This document shows positions 22,110-33,254 of a stretch of DNA of 64,000 nt, one piece after another. Within the stretch, counting starts at the first letter, position 1. Every line of letters begins with the position of its first letter. The position numbers were made by a program, and so were the translations under genes. The notes beneath the pieces were generated by a model. That model saw only the letters and a program-made list of their open reading frames with translations, made no database searches and was not told the DNA's origin. Origin of the DNA: Athripsodes cinereus (taxonomy: Eukaryota; Arthropoda; Insecta; Trichoptera; Leptoceridae). The stretch covers positions 6,510,001 through 6,574,000 of the forward strand of contig OX388322.1 of the NCBI GenBank assembly GCA_947579605.1, read 5' to 3'.

Positions 22110-22743
22110 ACAATATTATGTAACTTCTGACGTAGATACCTTTATGTATCCGAGATTCTCGTTTAATCTATTTATTTATTTATATTATGATGTGGATGTA
22201 ATGTCCTAGATTTGCACAGTGTCCTTGAGGTGCTTTGGTACGTTAATGACACTTTAAACAATATTATGTAAACAATATTATGGAACTTCTGACGTAGATA
22301 CCTTTATGTATCCGAGATTCTCGTTTAATCTATTTATTTATTTATATTATGATGTGGATGTAATGTCCTAGATTTGCACAGTGTCCTTGAGGTGCTTTGG
22401 TACGTTAATGACACTTTAAACAATATTATGTAAACAATATTATGTAACTTCTGACGTAGATACCTTTATGTATCCGAGATTCTCGTTTAATCTATTTATT
22501 TATTTATATTATGATGTGGATGTAATGTCCTAGATTTGCACAGTGTCCTTGAGGTGCTTTGGTACGTTAATGACACTTTAAACAATATTATGTAAACAAT
22601 ATTATGTAACTTCTGACGTAGATACCTTTATGTATCCGAGATTCTCGTTTAATCTATTTATTTATTTATATTATGATGTGGATGTAATGTCCTAGATTTG
22701 CACAGTGTCCTTGAGGTGCTTTGGTACGTTAATGACACTTTAA
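22110..22743. repeat. Tandem array: four near-identical 162-bp units
   Basis: The start of ACTTCTGACGTAGATACC falls at 22123, 22285, 22447 and 22609, an exact 162-base period. Units are almost identical (one TGGAAC versus TGTAAC difference seen). Each contains GTATCCGAGATTCTCG, (TTTA)n and GTCCTTGAGGTGCTTTGG. No open frame. Homogeneity implies recent amplification or conversion, or an assembly effect. Confidence 0.96.
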
Positions 22744-22789
22744 TGTTGTCCAATAATCATAATACTACACTTTGTCACATTCGGAGCAA

Positions 22790-22925
22790 GGCTGTTCTAA
22801 ACATACAACGGGCTTGGGATAGCTGCTGTCATAAGAATGCTTCATTGAATCAACTTTTCCCGCATCATTCCTAACGCTGTAATGTTGTTGTCATCGGAAC
22901 GGTGTATCGTAAAAGAGGATACTAT
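22790..22925 (-). mobile_element. LINE-C fragment
   Basis: ATTCCTAACGCTGTAATGTT, GTTGTCATCGGAACGGTGTA, TCGTAAAAGAGG correspond to 33360-33412 on the same strand. Stops in the translated frame. Confidence 0.65.
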
Positions 22926-23324
22926 AGGCCAGAAATGATATTATTTTGACTAAATATTGTAGTTATAATTTTACAGTGTTACTTGCACGTATTATTTTGA
23001 TGTGTCCAATTTTATTATCAGTTAGGGCGAGTAGGTACCTCCAAGTACCAAACAACAAAAATAATATAATAGAAGAAAATGATAAAATAACTAGGTCATA
23101 GGGCTAACCAAACTAAACTAGTGAGCCCTAACAATTATATCTACACCTATCTACTATAATAATTATAATTTGTTTGTACATACATTTTTTTGTTGATTTA
23201 AAGTATGGGTATATCTGGGTTTTTGTTATAAGCCCAAATACAACCTTTTACACCTTTCATAGTAAGCTAAAAGCTTGTGCCGTTAAAAGGGAGTTTAAGA
23301 GGACTTTAATTTTATTTATTACAT

Positions 23325-23385
23325 TGATGAGTTAGTTGGAAGATATCGCTTCTGCGATAAACTCGCCCATTGTACTCTTCTTATT
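23325..23385 (+). mobile_element. K-tail: LINE 3' UTR fragment
   Basis: GTTAGTTGGAAGATATCGCT, TCTGCGATAAACTCGCCCAT. This 'TGCGATAAACTCGCCC' signature recurs at 26335, 33950, 48722, 51345 and 52095, and resembles 3' ends of insect LINEs. Only the start of the tail is here, inside the split SINE. Confidence 0.6.
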
Positions 23386-23399
23386 CTGCTTGTAGTAGA

Positions 23400-23627
23400 T
23401 CATTGATCTGTTTGTTCGGAATTTGTTTCCTCTTGTGACGCTGAAGACCAACTATCCTCCCATCTTTTAGGAAGCCTTCCAGGCAATCTTCGTCCTAGTG
23501 GAGTCTCGTTCGCGGCGATGTGGGCTAATCTATCACTACTCATGCAGTCCACATGGCCCCTCCAGAACCATCTTCTTTTTCTGCTCCACCGAACGATATC
23601 TTCAGTTTCGCAGATTATTTGTATCAC
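23400..23627 (-). mobile_element. LINE-I 3' stub
   Basis: 75-codon minus frame with KRRWFWRGHVDCMSSDRLAH, then GRRLPGRLPKRWEDS and W-rich C-terminus. The arrangement W-GHV-R--D-R-GRP-KRWED is the usual ORF2 C-terminus. Truncated upstream. Lies within the split SINE. Confidence 0.7.
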
Positions 23628-23861
23628 ATTATTTTATAACTTTATAATTATTTATGCTCTTTATTGTGCATATTATAAGTATATTATTATTATTTGCCGG
23701 CACCTGGGATTGAACCGTGCACCTCTTGTGCATGAAGCCGAGACTCTACCTCCAGGCTACCGACGAACTCATCGTCTTGGTAGTGGGTATACATACATTT
23801 TTAAACCACATGGATATTAATTGTTCTCATATCTCTTACTTTCACACTTATTAATTGTCCT

Positions 23862-24240
23862 TTGGAGTCCCCGGTGAAGAATTGGTATCCCACTCTTTTC
23901 TGTTGGATTTTGAATGCCCTGTAAGAGTCAGGCATTCATTAAACATCATGTTCAAGACATTTAGTTGCTTATGGAGGGAGCATTTTTACTGTGTGTTATA
24001 TTGTTTTATTAATGTAAAATCAATGTATACTGTGTATTTATGAATAAAATAAATATATTAAAAAAATATATATATATCAAAAAAAAAATTAAGATCTTCA
24101 GTTTAGCGTTGAGGTAGGTACCTATGCCACCCATTTTGATTGCCTTGACTTTTATTTGCACGGAGAGGATAAATTGCATGTTTATTATGTGCAGTTGGTT
24201 CGCTGGCTACCCTACTTGTTGAAGATGCCGTGATGAAGAT
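23862..24240 (+). repeat. GTATAG repeat split by a poly-A insertion
   Basis: 5' part 23862-23967 (CCCGGTGAAGAATTGGTATC, CCACTCTTTTC, AACATCATGTTCAAGACATT). 3' part 24092-24240 (ATCTTCAGTTTAGCGTTGAG, CACGGAGAGGATAAATTGCA, GGCTACCCTACTTGTTG, GATGCCGTGATG). The halves are collinear with the family, so the 23968-24090 piece is an insertion. Confidence 0.78.
23968..24090 (+). mobile_element. Small A-tailed insertion
   Basis: About 120 bp ending TGAATAAAATAAATATATTA and A-rich sequence, located exactly between the two halves of a GTATAG repeat. The A-rich end with AATAAA suggests a truncated retroposon. Source unknown. Confidence 0.45.
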
Positions 24241-24479
24241 TTTCCCTCTTATAGTTATTTATGTTTATTTTTTAATCAAAAGATACTGGGTAAATCATTG
24301 TTAGTATATGTATGATAAAAGTGTAGACGAGTGCGTATGTTTGTTTACTAATTTGTTGTTATGTATTTTAAGATAAGGATGAAGGGTCCGGTACTGTAAC
24401 TATTTACTTTATATACCTAGTGTTATACGGCGCAGAATAGTCTAGTACAAAAATTATAGCACTCTTAATGAAAACAAAA

Positions 24480-24543
24480 ATTTTCTGTGGTTTTCCGGAC
24501 AAATAAAAGATCTCCCAAACTTTTCTATAAGTTTTCGAGTGTT
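24480..24543 (+). repeat. GTATAG repeat, 5' end only
   Basis: TCTGTGGTTTTCCGGACAAA, TCTCCCAAACTTTTCTATAA, GTTTTCGAGTGTT matches the family's first ~65 bases. It joins directly to the mariner remnant, and supplies the last ~30 codons of the open frame read through from it. Confidence 0.65.
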
Positions 24544-25269
24544 CAGTACCTTTCCAGCAGATGCGATCGACTTCGCTTTCTTAGGCACGAACCACCGGCT
24601 TCCACCCACTGCTTGGACTGCTATTTCGTTTCTGGAGTTAAGTGGTAGACCCATGTCATCCTTGGTGAAAAATTGCCGCACAAAATCGGTCGCATCCCTA
24701 TTGTATCGGTCCAAAGATTGATGCAAAAATCGTTTACGAATTTGTATTTGATCGGCATTCAACATATAATTCGGCTTTCGCATCCCTTATTCTTTTTTCC
24801 AAAATCTTTACAGCTTCAGCTATCTCACTCACCTTCATTTGCTTACCGTCCAGTACGATATTGTGCACTTTTTTATGGTTTCCGATGTGGTTGAGGTTCT
24901 TAGCCATCTTTCAGGTGGGTCATCTTTGAGGGATGTGCGACCACATTTAAATTCAGCTGCCCACTCTTAACGGTTGAAATGGAAGGAGCAGAGCCGCTGT
25001 AAACTTTTATCAACTTTGGATAAATTTCTTTAGGGGTTATTCCATCTTAAACGAAGAACTTTGTGACCGCACGATACTCAAGTTTATCCGTTTTAAAGGA
25101 AAACAAGCTATAAGTGTACTACAAAAATTCGTGTAAAGAAACTAGTGTAGAGAACAAGTCGAAACTTGTCATATAAACTAATGACACATGCACTCAGACG
25201 GGAACATACATTTTTGCTGATTTGAGTAGCATCTCTGTGTCACGCCGAAAACTTTTCACCTTACCCTCG
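24544..25269 (-). pseudogene. Mariner-family transposase remnant with one TIR
   Basis: Minus strand. From the right: a terminal sequence CGAGGGTAAGGTGAAAAGTT beside TA (25270-25271) as for mariner TIRs; then ITPKEIHPKLIKVYSGSAPS and ISTVK (N-terminal helix-turn-helix region), stops and frameshifts, ADQIQIRKRF, YNRDATDFVRQFFTKDD, and VPKKAKSIASAGKV. The block after the first catalytic Asp (about 24655) has lost one base, so the expected ETW-LTPETK is out of frame, with a stop. It ends abruptly after SAGKV: the catalytic remainder and the other TIR are missing. Confidence 0.85.
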
Positions 25270-25342
25270 TAGACATAGATACAATATTTACAGCTGTCTA
25301 ACCAAGTAATTAATTGTACCCACTACTATACTACATATATTA

Positions 25343-25490
25343 TCATGATATCTTTCCACAAGGGGTAGCCAGCGGATCAACCGCATGTAATAAACATACA
25401 AGCCATCCTCTTTGTTTTTAATAATTAAAAAAATCTTATAAAAATATGACATCCAGAATAGGTGGCATACCCTATCGTTGCAATGAGGGT
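25343..25490 (-). repeat. GTATAG repeat, eroded copy
   Basis: TCCACAAGGGGTAGCCAGCG, GTAATAAACATACAAGCCAT, CATCCAGAATAGGTGGCATA, CTATCGTTGCAATGAG. Confidence 0.75.
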
Positions 25491-25494
25491 GTTA

Positions 25495-26062
25495 ATTCAC
25501 GGTTCTCTTTATATATATTAAAAAATAGTAACTTTCTCAATTCAACAAATAAATATTTCGAATTGTTTAATTGAATACAAAAAAGACAACGTATGTCTTT
25601 ACAGTGCGATTATTGTAAAGTATATTTCACATTCTGTTGTGTTTTTAATGCTTAACATAAATATACCAAAAATATAAAAAAATTATAATATCTCGAATAC
25701 AAGACACTTCTACTTGTTCATTTGTGGAACTGGACAGACGTAAATTATTCTGTATTCTGAAGGATTCTCAAAATTTACAGGAAATATTGAGAGTTTTATT
25801 AAGATGACAATATGATCTTTTTATCATAGCCACAATACATAAAATTATAATCTCGTAAGTAATATAATCTCGAATATGTAACAATGCAATTAAATATAGG
25901 TACCTACTAATAATATAATTATCGTTAATAACTTCCATATAGATATATATTAATAACATACCTATTGGTGATTATGATAATTTTATGTGTTGATGATAAT
26001 GATGTTACGCGACCAGTTTTCGCTTTCTGCGACCTAGTTTTCGCTATCACTTGCGAACTTTC
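25495..26062. other. AT-rich DNA, no feature seen
   Basis: No recognised element. Confidence 0.5.
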
Positions 26063-26065
26063 ACG

Positions 26066-26116
26066 ATCACACAATTACTATACACTACCTATAGGTATGT
26101 ATAGTAATTGTGTGAT
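26066..26116. repeat. Perfect-arm hairpin
   Basis: ATCACACAATTACTATACA, a 13-base spacer, then the reverse complement. Only the short AT-rich spacer separates the arms. Confidence 0.85.
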
Positions 26117-26146
26117 GTATTACTTACTACAATATGCTATGTGTTG

Positions 26147-26205
26147 TCGTGACGTCACAACAATAATAATATGTCGTCACAATTTATTATTGTATGACGT
26201 CACAT
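26147..26205. repeat. Inverted repeat bounded by TGACGTCA
   Basis: GTGACGTCACAACAATAATA on the left and TATTATTGTATGACGTCAC on the right, with a further GTCGTCAC between. The TGACGTCA palindromes (26150-26157, 26195-26202) match the CRE/ATF site, but here they look like part of a small fold-back. Confidence 0.6.
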
Positions 26206-26334
26206 AATGGGAAGGTATGATAAAAAATTAATATCACCGTTATGTTAAAGTCAAATCTATAAAGCTAGCTAACTTCAAAAGAAATATTTGATGTGGAAGA
26301 TAGGTGAGAAAATTATGAATAAACTTGTATTGCT

Positions 26335-26480
26335 TTTTTATTGCACAGAATAACTTAATTTTTATTTATTTGCTCTTTACTGTACTTACAGTAATTACAA
26401 GCAATTTTATACATAAACACTGGACAATATCGAATACAATCAATATGCAGAAGGCGAGTTTATCGCGGAGGCGGAGACAA
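26335..26480 (-). mobile_element. K-tail: LINE 3' UTR
   Basis: Plus-strand reading: TATTTGCTCTTTACTGTACT, AATTACAAGCAATTTTATAC, ATACAATCAATATGCAGAAG, GCGAGTTTATCGC. This is the complement of the TGCGATAAACTCGCC...GTACAGTAAAG tail, so the LINE runs on the minus strand. Confidence 0.65.
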
Positions 26481-26496
26481 CTAACACAAAATTTAT

Positions 26497-26585
26497 GGTG
26501 CAGAGAGGACAGTTTTTGTGTTCCTTACATGTAGTTATTCTACTGGCTACTTCATTTGTGGGAGGTGTTTTGATGGTACAGATAA
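26497..26585 (+). repeat. GTATAG repeat, 3' end
   Basis: GCAGAGAGGACAGTTTTTGT, ACATGTAGTTATTCTACTGG, CTACTTCATTTGTGGGAGGT, TTTGATGGTACAG. Confidence 0.75.
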
Positions 26586-26589
26586 GTCA

Positions 26590-28475
26590 CATAAAAAGTT
26601 AAGTAAATTTAAAAAATAAAAAAATCCAAAAGATCTTTCATACCTACACCTAAATTCATTGTTACCAAACATTGCCCATTCTCAACAAACCTGTTTTTTT
26701 ACTTATGTCTACTACTGAACATAGGTCTCTCCTATATGTCTCCAAGCAACTCTATCCTAGGATTTCTGCAATCAGCCACCAGCGGTTCTTCAAATATCAT
26801 CAGATCATCGTGTGGGAGGTCTTCCTTTGCTTCTTGTATCTTATTGAAATTTCTGCTTCACAACATTTTCTTTTTATCTTTGATCTTGAAATCTAGCAAC
26901 ATGCCTCGCTCTTGATCACTTCAATTTTGTAACGTCCGTAGGTATCTTATCCGATTGGACAGTTTAGGATATTTGAAATAAAAAAAATAAAAATATTACG
27001 TATTTAATCACTATTCCACCGCGCAATTCACTGTGGAAAGTTAAAAGTGACTGCATCCTTTGTCCCCAAACTTGAGATTGTTATTATTAATAAAACTACA
27101 TACTAAAGAAGAGAAAATTCAATAAATCATACGTTTGATCCTATTCATATATATAATTATGTACATATAGGTATACATGTAAGTACATATCATCAAAATG
27201 TACCGATATGCACAACATCACGTACAACAATACATAAAGTTACTCCCACTGTAATGGCAAATTTAAATTAGTTTCATTAGCGCAAAATTATCCCACCAGG
27301 TGGGGCTAAGAACACTTGCCAATGTTTTAAGGTATAAATAAATTAAATATTTTGAAACGAAATTTCACTGTTTATCTCTTTCATGTTTTATTTTGCTTGA
27401 TGTATGTGTTTAAATTGAAAAATCAACAAGATTCGTAAAATCCAGTATTGAAACATGGTACTCTTTCTGAATGACTTAGATTTTATTAATTCAGAGCTCA
27501 AACTATTTCATAGCTTATATTTTATTATTTCATAGCTCAGATAATTATGACACTTCATTGCATGTATGAGTTCACTGACTACCTCATTTATGAAAGAAAC
27601 CGTGTAAGCAAAATAATTAATTTTTAGAGACAACTTAACTTTATACTTCAAACATAAGTTATGTATCAAATTGAAAATGATGATATTAGAATATGTAAAT
27701 TAAACTCATGAACCTATCATCAATAAGGCTTGGTGCCCTGAGAAAACCCGTAACTCATCCTTATAGCGGGTTGGGCTTTATCCAATCAAGCTACCAGGAG
27801 ACACAGCGAAGGCTTCGAAATTTTCTCATAGAAATCAGAATGACAGTTTCACGTGTAAGTTTAAAATACCTAGGTATGAGGTATCTCATAATTTTTATCA
27901 ATCAATTTTATCTCATAAATAAAAAGACATTTTGGCGTTTGTTTTAATATTTTTTTTCATATCAGGAGAGCATAAATGTCAATAGAACGTGTCCGCTTTA
28001 TTTGATGTATGAGCATATCACAGAAGAACATAAACCAGGAAGGAAAAGTCTCAGCGAATACAACAATAATATACTACAGTACAACAAAACCTCACCGGAC
28101 TACCTTGGCACACTTTCTTCTATGTGGGTGTGACGGAGATAACGCTATCGCTAAATCGTGCTCTCCCTTTCTATTATTGCACCAAGAGAGAGATAGAGCT
28201 AACCGTTATCTTTCATCTCTTATTATTTGGCTTTGTTAGGGTAAATCAGATTATAGTCGAACCTCTTCTAAAATTAGTAAGTGTGTAAAAAATATTTATC
28301 ATTTTAAGGGATTTTTCGCACCGGAATATTTTTTTTATAAACCTAAATACCTTTTTCAATACTCCCAAAAGCAATATGCTATGTCGTGAATGACTAGTTA
28401 CTTAAACTAACAAACAAGTACATAATAATATAATAAATACAACTATATAATATGCCTTTAAGAAAATATATGAAG
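26590..28475. other. AT-rich DNA with faint repeats
   Basis: 27540-27605 (TTCATTGCATGTATGAGTTC, ACTGACTACCTCATTTATGA, AAGAAACCGTG) is a weak GTATAG 3' fragment. 26690-26900 has LINE-like words but no confident match. 28125-28225 has complementary AGATAACG/CGTTATCT and AGAGAGAGATAGAGCT words, possibly a decayed MITE. Confidence 0.4.
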
Positions 28476-28479
28476 TTCA

Positions 28480-28705
28480 TGGTGGAGCACCTGGCAAAGA
28501 ATTGGTCTCCCACTTTTTTCCTTAAGTTCCGAGTATCCTGTAATAGGCAAGTGTTAAAGGCGAAAACTTAAAGACATTTTACACCTCAAATTGAATTTCT
28601 TAATATTTTTTGGCACGGAGAGGACAGCTTGCATGTTTATTAATTTTATGTTTTGTTTGCTGGCTATTTCACTAGTGGGATATGTCGTGATGGGATAGTA
28701 GAAGT
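28480..28705 (+). repeat. GTATAG repeat, full length
   Basis: GGTGGAGCACCTGGCAAAGA, ATTGGTCTCCCACTTTTTTC, AGACATTTTACACCTCAAAT, GGCACGGAGAGGACAGCTTG, CATGTTTATT, CACTAGTGGGATATGTCGTG, ATGGGATAG followed by (TAG)n-like GTAGAAGTAGTAGTAGAGG. A good example of both ends. Confidence 0.85.
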
Positions 28706-28709
28706 AGTA

Positions 28710-29400
28710 GTAGAGGAAAATGTGGATTTATCTCTCTGTGGGGCTGATTGTGTATTCTATAAAATATTTTTCAAAAATTATTCCTCCGAAAAAATGTTGG
28801 TCCGATAACCTAAAGTATGCATTTTTTTGATGTTATTATACAGACGGCCAACAGTTAAACTTTTTACCCTATTATTATATTAATCTACTCACTCATTGGT
28901 TAGTACAATCGAAAGTGATTGAAATTCGCGGAAGACCCGCATGCATTTATGTGCTCCTGATAAAATATCTTCGTAATTTTATTCAAATTATTGTTTTTAT
29001 TTGGTACCGTTCGGAACTACACCATGCAGTTTTGCACGTTTTCGAGCGCCATTTATAAATTGTAGGTTGTATGTAAACAGTTTTCTGAATAGGTATGTGG
29101 AACATTTAAAAATATTTCTTAGGTAGGTACCATACGTCTATAAATAATAAAGTATTTGATAGAAAATTTTATTTCTAATATTAAAAATAAACACAGGAAA
29201 CGAGACGTTTATCCTACTTATAAATTTGACGATATGGTATCATCACAAGAATCTAAATTATATTGGATAATTATTTAATTCAGATAAATACTTATTTTTT
29301 TTTATCAGAAAACATGATTAAATAATACAAGTTCACATAGAGGGTATTCGTTTATGTGCTATTTGCCTAATACAAAGGTCCCATGGAGGTGATATCTGAG
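28710..29400. other. AT-rich DNA, no feature seen
   Basis: No recognised element. Confidence 0.5.
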
Positions 29401-29404
29401 GGGA

Positions 29405-29525
29405 CAAATTACACGCAGCGGATTGTAAGAGGAGCTAAAGATGGTCGAAAAGGTTAGATCAAAATAGAAAAAAAACGATCCGAAACATTATTGTAAACCA
29501 ATCTACAGGATTGAAACCAGAGGTG
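29405..29525 (+). mobile_element. LINE-J fragment, decayed
   Basis: GCTAAAGATGGTCGAAAAGG, GTAAACCAATCTACAGGATT G resemble the LKRL..K-VADQSNGL end seen at 58215-58330, but the frame is destroyed. Confidence 0.4.
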
Positions 29526-29529
29526 TGAT

Positions 29530-31028
29530 AATAAAAAAAAAGTATTGTCTCATTTTAATATTCCTTCTTCACTATACATATTGACTAAAGAAATTATTTC
29601 TCGTTAGCTAGCTTAGTCAACTTACGTGTTAATAAGAATTTTCATCATACCGTTCAGTACATATTTTAGATTAACTCTTGGAAATTTTCTTGAAGTATCT
29701 GTTGTCCCTGACACAAAATTCAAATTCTTTTAGTCTTTGCATACATGAGTCACCAACCCGCTACTGAACTCGAAATTACCGTTCAGTAAATAGGTGAATC
29801 ATCCTCTAGCCTCAATGAATATGAAGTACCTACACTTATTTAGCTATCTAAATAGGCATGATCAATTCATACCTGACTATATTAATCTTTATTAGCTATC
29901 AAAAGCGATAATAAATACATCTACTTAATAATGTGGGTATTAAAATTCTAGGTAGATTATAATTTATTCATTGATAAATTTAAACAACCCTTCACTGTTC
30001 CTCTCGAGAACACAGGAACAGAACAAGCCCCTTCCTTTAAGTAACTGTGTACGATGATGAACGATTGATACGAGTTCATAAATTTGTACTAAATATTACT
30101 GAACTGCTTTTGCCATCAAGAACATTGTGGAGTAAATAGAGAGGACGAAATGGTTCTTCTTACGAATACATGGAGGAATATTGTACTGTGAAAAAGGGTA
30201 GTCCACAGTTTTATGTTTAATTTTAATTCATCAATCTTTCGTCACCACCACCTTACCAAGTTACACGGAGAACATAAATTCTTCTTTTTCTCTTCCAATA
30301 ACATTAACTTATGTATGTAATTCTCAGAAAGAAATCGAATTCGAGATCTCCTGAAATCAATTTTAGTCTGTTTACCTCGAAGCTACCGATGTAGTAACAA
30401 TATAAGGTAAACTTTGTCTTAATATCGTTTATGTATTAATATTTTGTTAACCAGCATAATAATCCTATATTTATCAATTTTCACGGATAATACTAATGTT
30501 GAAAACCCACACCTCTATACTCCATAAATCTCCATATAAGAGTGATATAATATATTCGTAGATATCTCTTGTGTCTTGTATCTTACAATGTGCATTTTGA
30601 TTGTGTATTGTGATTTGTGTATTTTCGAGAGTGTAAGGTAAAGGACTATAAGTTCAATATTATTGATTTAGTAACAAATTGATTTAATAAAGAAAATTTA
30701 AATGCTCGTTGAAAGTAACATTAAAAAAAAATAATCTCCACTTTCAGAGGATCTAGAAAGATGTTAAAACAGCGGATCTTCTATAATTATAATTTAAATC
30801 CCAGAAAAGACTTAAAGTTTACAAGAAAGGCTTCCTTAAGAGATGAAAAACTAGTAACACCCAGAATTCTACCAAAAATAAACAAGTTAGCTTCAGATGA
30901 ATCAGTTATATAGGAAAGTAAAGAATTGCCTACATCCGATTGCTGAAAAATTAATGAAGAAGAAATAAATATAGTGAAATAAATACACTTAAAAAATAAT
31001 ATATCCACAGTATTTTGTTTATTTAATT
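29530..31028. other. AT-rich DNA, no feature seen
   Basis: No recognised element. The frame 30787-31008 (minus) has no supporting evidence. Confidence 0.5.
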
Positions 31029-31034
31029 CATCTT

Positions 31035-31155
31035 CTAAGAGTGCCGTATCAGGTCCTCCTGACGTTGGCTATCACCATAGAGAAGGCCTCTCTATCCTGC
31101 GCAATCCGGAACAATTCCTCCACCTGGGTATCCTGTTCCAATCGAGAATGTTATG
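31035..31155 (-). mobile_element. LINE-A 3' stub
   Basis: Minus strand encodes TQVEELFRIAQDREAFSMVI and ANVRRT followed by a stop, then CGGCACTCTTAGAAGATG. This is the ORF2 C-terminus of LINE-A with its short 3' UTR. Confidence 0.8.
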
Positions 31156-31159
31156 CAGC

Positions 31160-31940
31160 TACGATATCTACCTTCAGCCCACTTCTCGTCGACCCTCAAT
31201 TCTACCTTGTATTATTAGTTGGAATGACTGATAATTCTGCTCTGGAAAATGTGACCTAGATTAAATTCTAGCCTTTCGAGATTGGACACACTTCAGAAGT
31301 TATCTATTGGCATTAGGTCTTCGTATAATCTCTGTATTAGACACTAGGTCTGTCTGAGCATTCTCCTGTGTATGCAAATCTCGAAGGCTTAATAATAATA
31401 ACAATTTAAATGAATTTTGATTTGTTATGAGCTCAAATAATCTCCAAATATCTATAAAATTATAGTACACATGTTTATAACTTGCTGTTTATCAGCTAGC
31501 TAACTTTATTGTAAGATATGTCATGAAGATATAAATGAATGAATGAATGTAATTTGATTTGAATCATGGCGAAATAAATTTAAAGCTACATATTTCGGTA
31601 AATTCTGCAATATTGGGTAATGATTGTTCTATATGTACGATCCATTATCTTGCATTGGTTGCTATTTGTTGTTGCACCTAGTGTGGGATAGTCCTGATGG
31701 CAGTACTTGCTGATAATAATAATAATTACAGTTCTGTTGATATCCATCACTTGGAGTAGTGCATTGTGCATGAGTATAGTACATGGTACTCCCACGTGTT
31801 CTATTCTGCGGTTAGAAGTGTCGTGGGCTCAGTTGGATTAGTCAAAACTCAACAACATCAGTCAAAATCTAATAGCTGCATTGATTATCAAACTTTCAAG
31901 ATAAAATTTAAGTTTAGAATATTCACTAAGCCAATATTTC
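31160..31940. other. AT-rich DNA, no feature seen
   Basis: No confident element. The region 31260-31400 is GC-richer without a match. Confidence 0.45.
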
Positions 31941-31944
31941 AATA

Positions 31945-32075
31945 GGAGAACCTTATTTACACAAATCAACATTGTGCGAAATCCAATCAAGAGAAGTGAG
32001 AAAGGCATCTCCACACTTACGAATTGGCTTTAGGCTGGCTTAAATGATCACTTTCGCTGTTCACGGACAACGTTC
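31945..32075 (+). repeat. F-repeat copy
   Basis: AATAGGAGAACC, ATTGTGCGAAATCCAATCAA, GAGAAGTGAGAAAGGCATCT, CACTTACGAATTGGCTTTAG, GCTGGCTTAAATGATCACTT. Collinear with the left arm plus loop of 34024-34244. Confidence 0.8.
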
Positions 32076-32079
32076 ACCA

Positions 32080-33245
32080 ATTCCGCAATCTCACTGCCAC
32101 GATTTAAAATTTAAGTCTTATTTTATACAATTAAGTTCGACATGTTTTTAGTTAGGTATTAAGTATATAGAATTAATCGAGGTTTGCATACAATCTCACC
32201 CATAATATTCCATTTTTTGTTCAAATACTGTTCATAATATCATGCAAGATATGTTTGAGGGATTTTTCGAAAAATGTATTTTCTACAGAAATTCCTCTTC
32301 AAATTCGAAGAAACGCATTCCGTCATTTACCTGATCTTAAATACTTATCTATTTTTCTGCTGCTTATTATCTGTATCTTATAAGTCCGGTACTTTATGCT
32401 CATGAGATCACAGGCCCTCCCAGGAAGAAGCTGACAAGAACAAATGTCAAATTTAAGCTCCGAAAAGATAAACCTTGCGAATGACAATACAATAGGTATT
32501 TGACATATTATCTAGAGAAAGTTTTTGAACAATTTTGACTTCTAACTAATCAAGGAATTGAAATACACATATCACATACACAAGTATTTAGAAATATAAT
32601 GAATAGTTACGTGAAAATTATGAACGAAAAAAACAGCATATTATTCAAATGCAGAAACTGGTTGGAATCAGTAATATTTGCTTTTGGCAAAATGAATATT
32701 GGTAAACATTAAAAATAAATACTTTAAATAAAATAATTTATTATTATTACTAAAAATATAATGAGTGATTAAAATTTTAGCAAACACAGATCTCGGGTTG
32801 AATGAATGATGCACTCCAGTCTTTTACATTAGTGTTACTGTACGCTGACTAAATAAGGCTATATTTGCAAACAGCGTCATCATTCACTGCTGTATTCATC
32901 ACTATAATATCTACTGACTTTAGTAAATTGAAATTGAGTCTGTTTTATTTGGACTGGTTGTAAACTCGATGATTTTTTTAAATTACATTGCTCGCTTTTG
33001 TTATATAGTGTTAGATTTCGAAATTATGGCTTGAGTGAAACCAGTTTTAATTTAGCTTTAACGCAAACTATTTTTCAGGATCTCATATTTCAGATCTCGA
33101 ATGTATCAATCTCCTACATAAATGGCGTCGGAGAGATTAAGTTCAACATTTTAACGACTGCTTATTTGATCAGTCAGCAAAAAATGTTTATAATTATATT
33201 ATTATTTATTACCGAGTGACTCGAGTTTTGCAATGTAACTTCGAA
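32080..33245. other. AT-rich DNA, no feature seen
   Basis: No recognised element. Frame 32998-33219 is not supported. Confidence 0.5.
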
Positions 33246-33254
33246 TCTTCATGC

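Larger units (their letters stand above)
23206..23774 (-). mobile_element. tRNA-derived SINE split by an insertion
   Basis: The tail half (23206-23293: ATATCTGGGTTTTTGTTATA, CAAATACAACC, AGCTAAAAGCTTGTGCCG) and the head half (23696-23774: GCCGGCACCTGGGATTGAAC, GAGACTCTACCTCCAGGCTA) are collinear parts of one SINE in the same orientation, with about 400 bp of other repeats between. Parsimony says one copy was split, but two truncated copies are possible. Confidence 0.75.

Noticed and set aside
22110..22743. Possible CRISPR array, because of regularly spaced repeats
   Set aside because: Units are contiguous 162-bp tandem repeats without unique spacers, in a eukaryotic context; the same holds for the arrays at 1958 and 61978.
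24454..24783. 109-codon minus-strand ORF as an intact gene
   Set aside because: It is a frame-disrupted piece of mariner transposase read through into a GTATAG repeat.
26690..26900. Possible LINE coding fragment
   Set aside because: The plus-strand frame and its complement contain a few suggestive words, but no GRPR-W-D type motif; too weak to call.
28125..28225. Possible small MITE (AGATAACG ... CGTTATCT)
   Set aside because: Arms pair only over a few short words and the ends cannot be defined.
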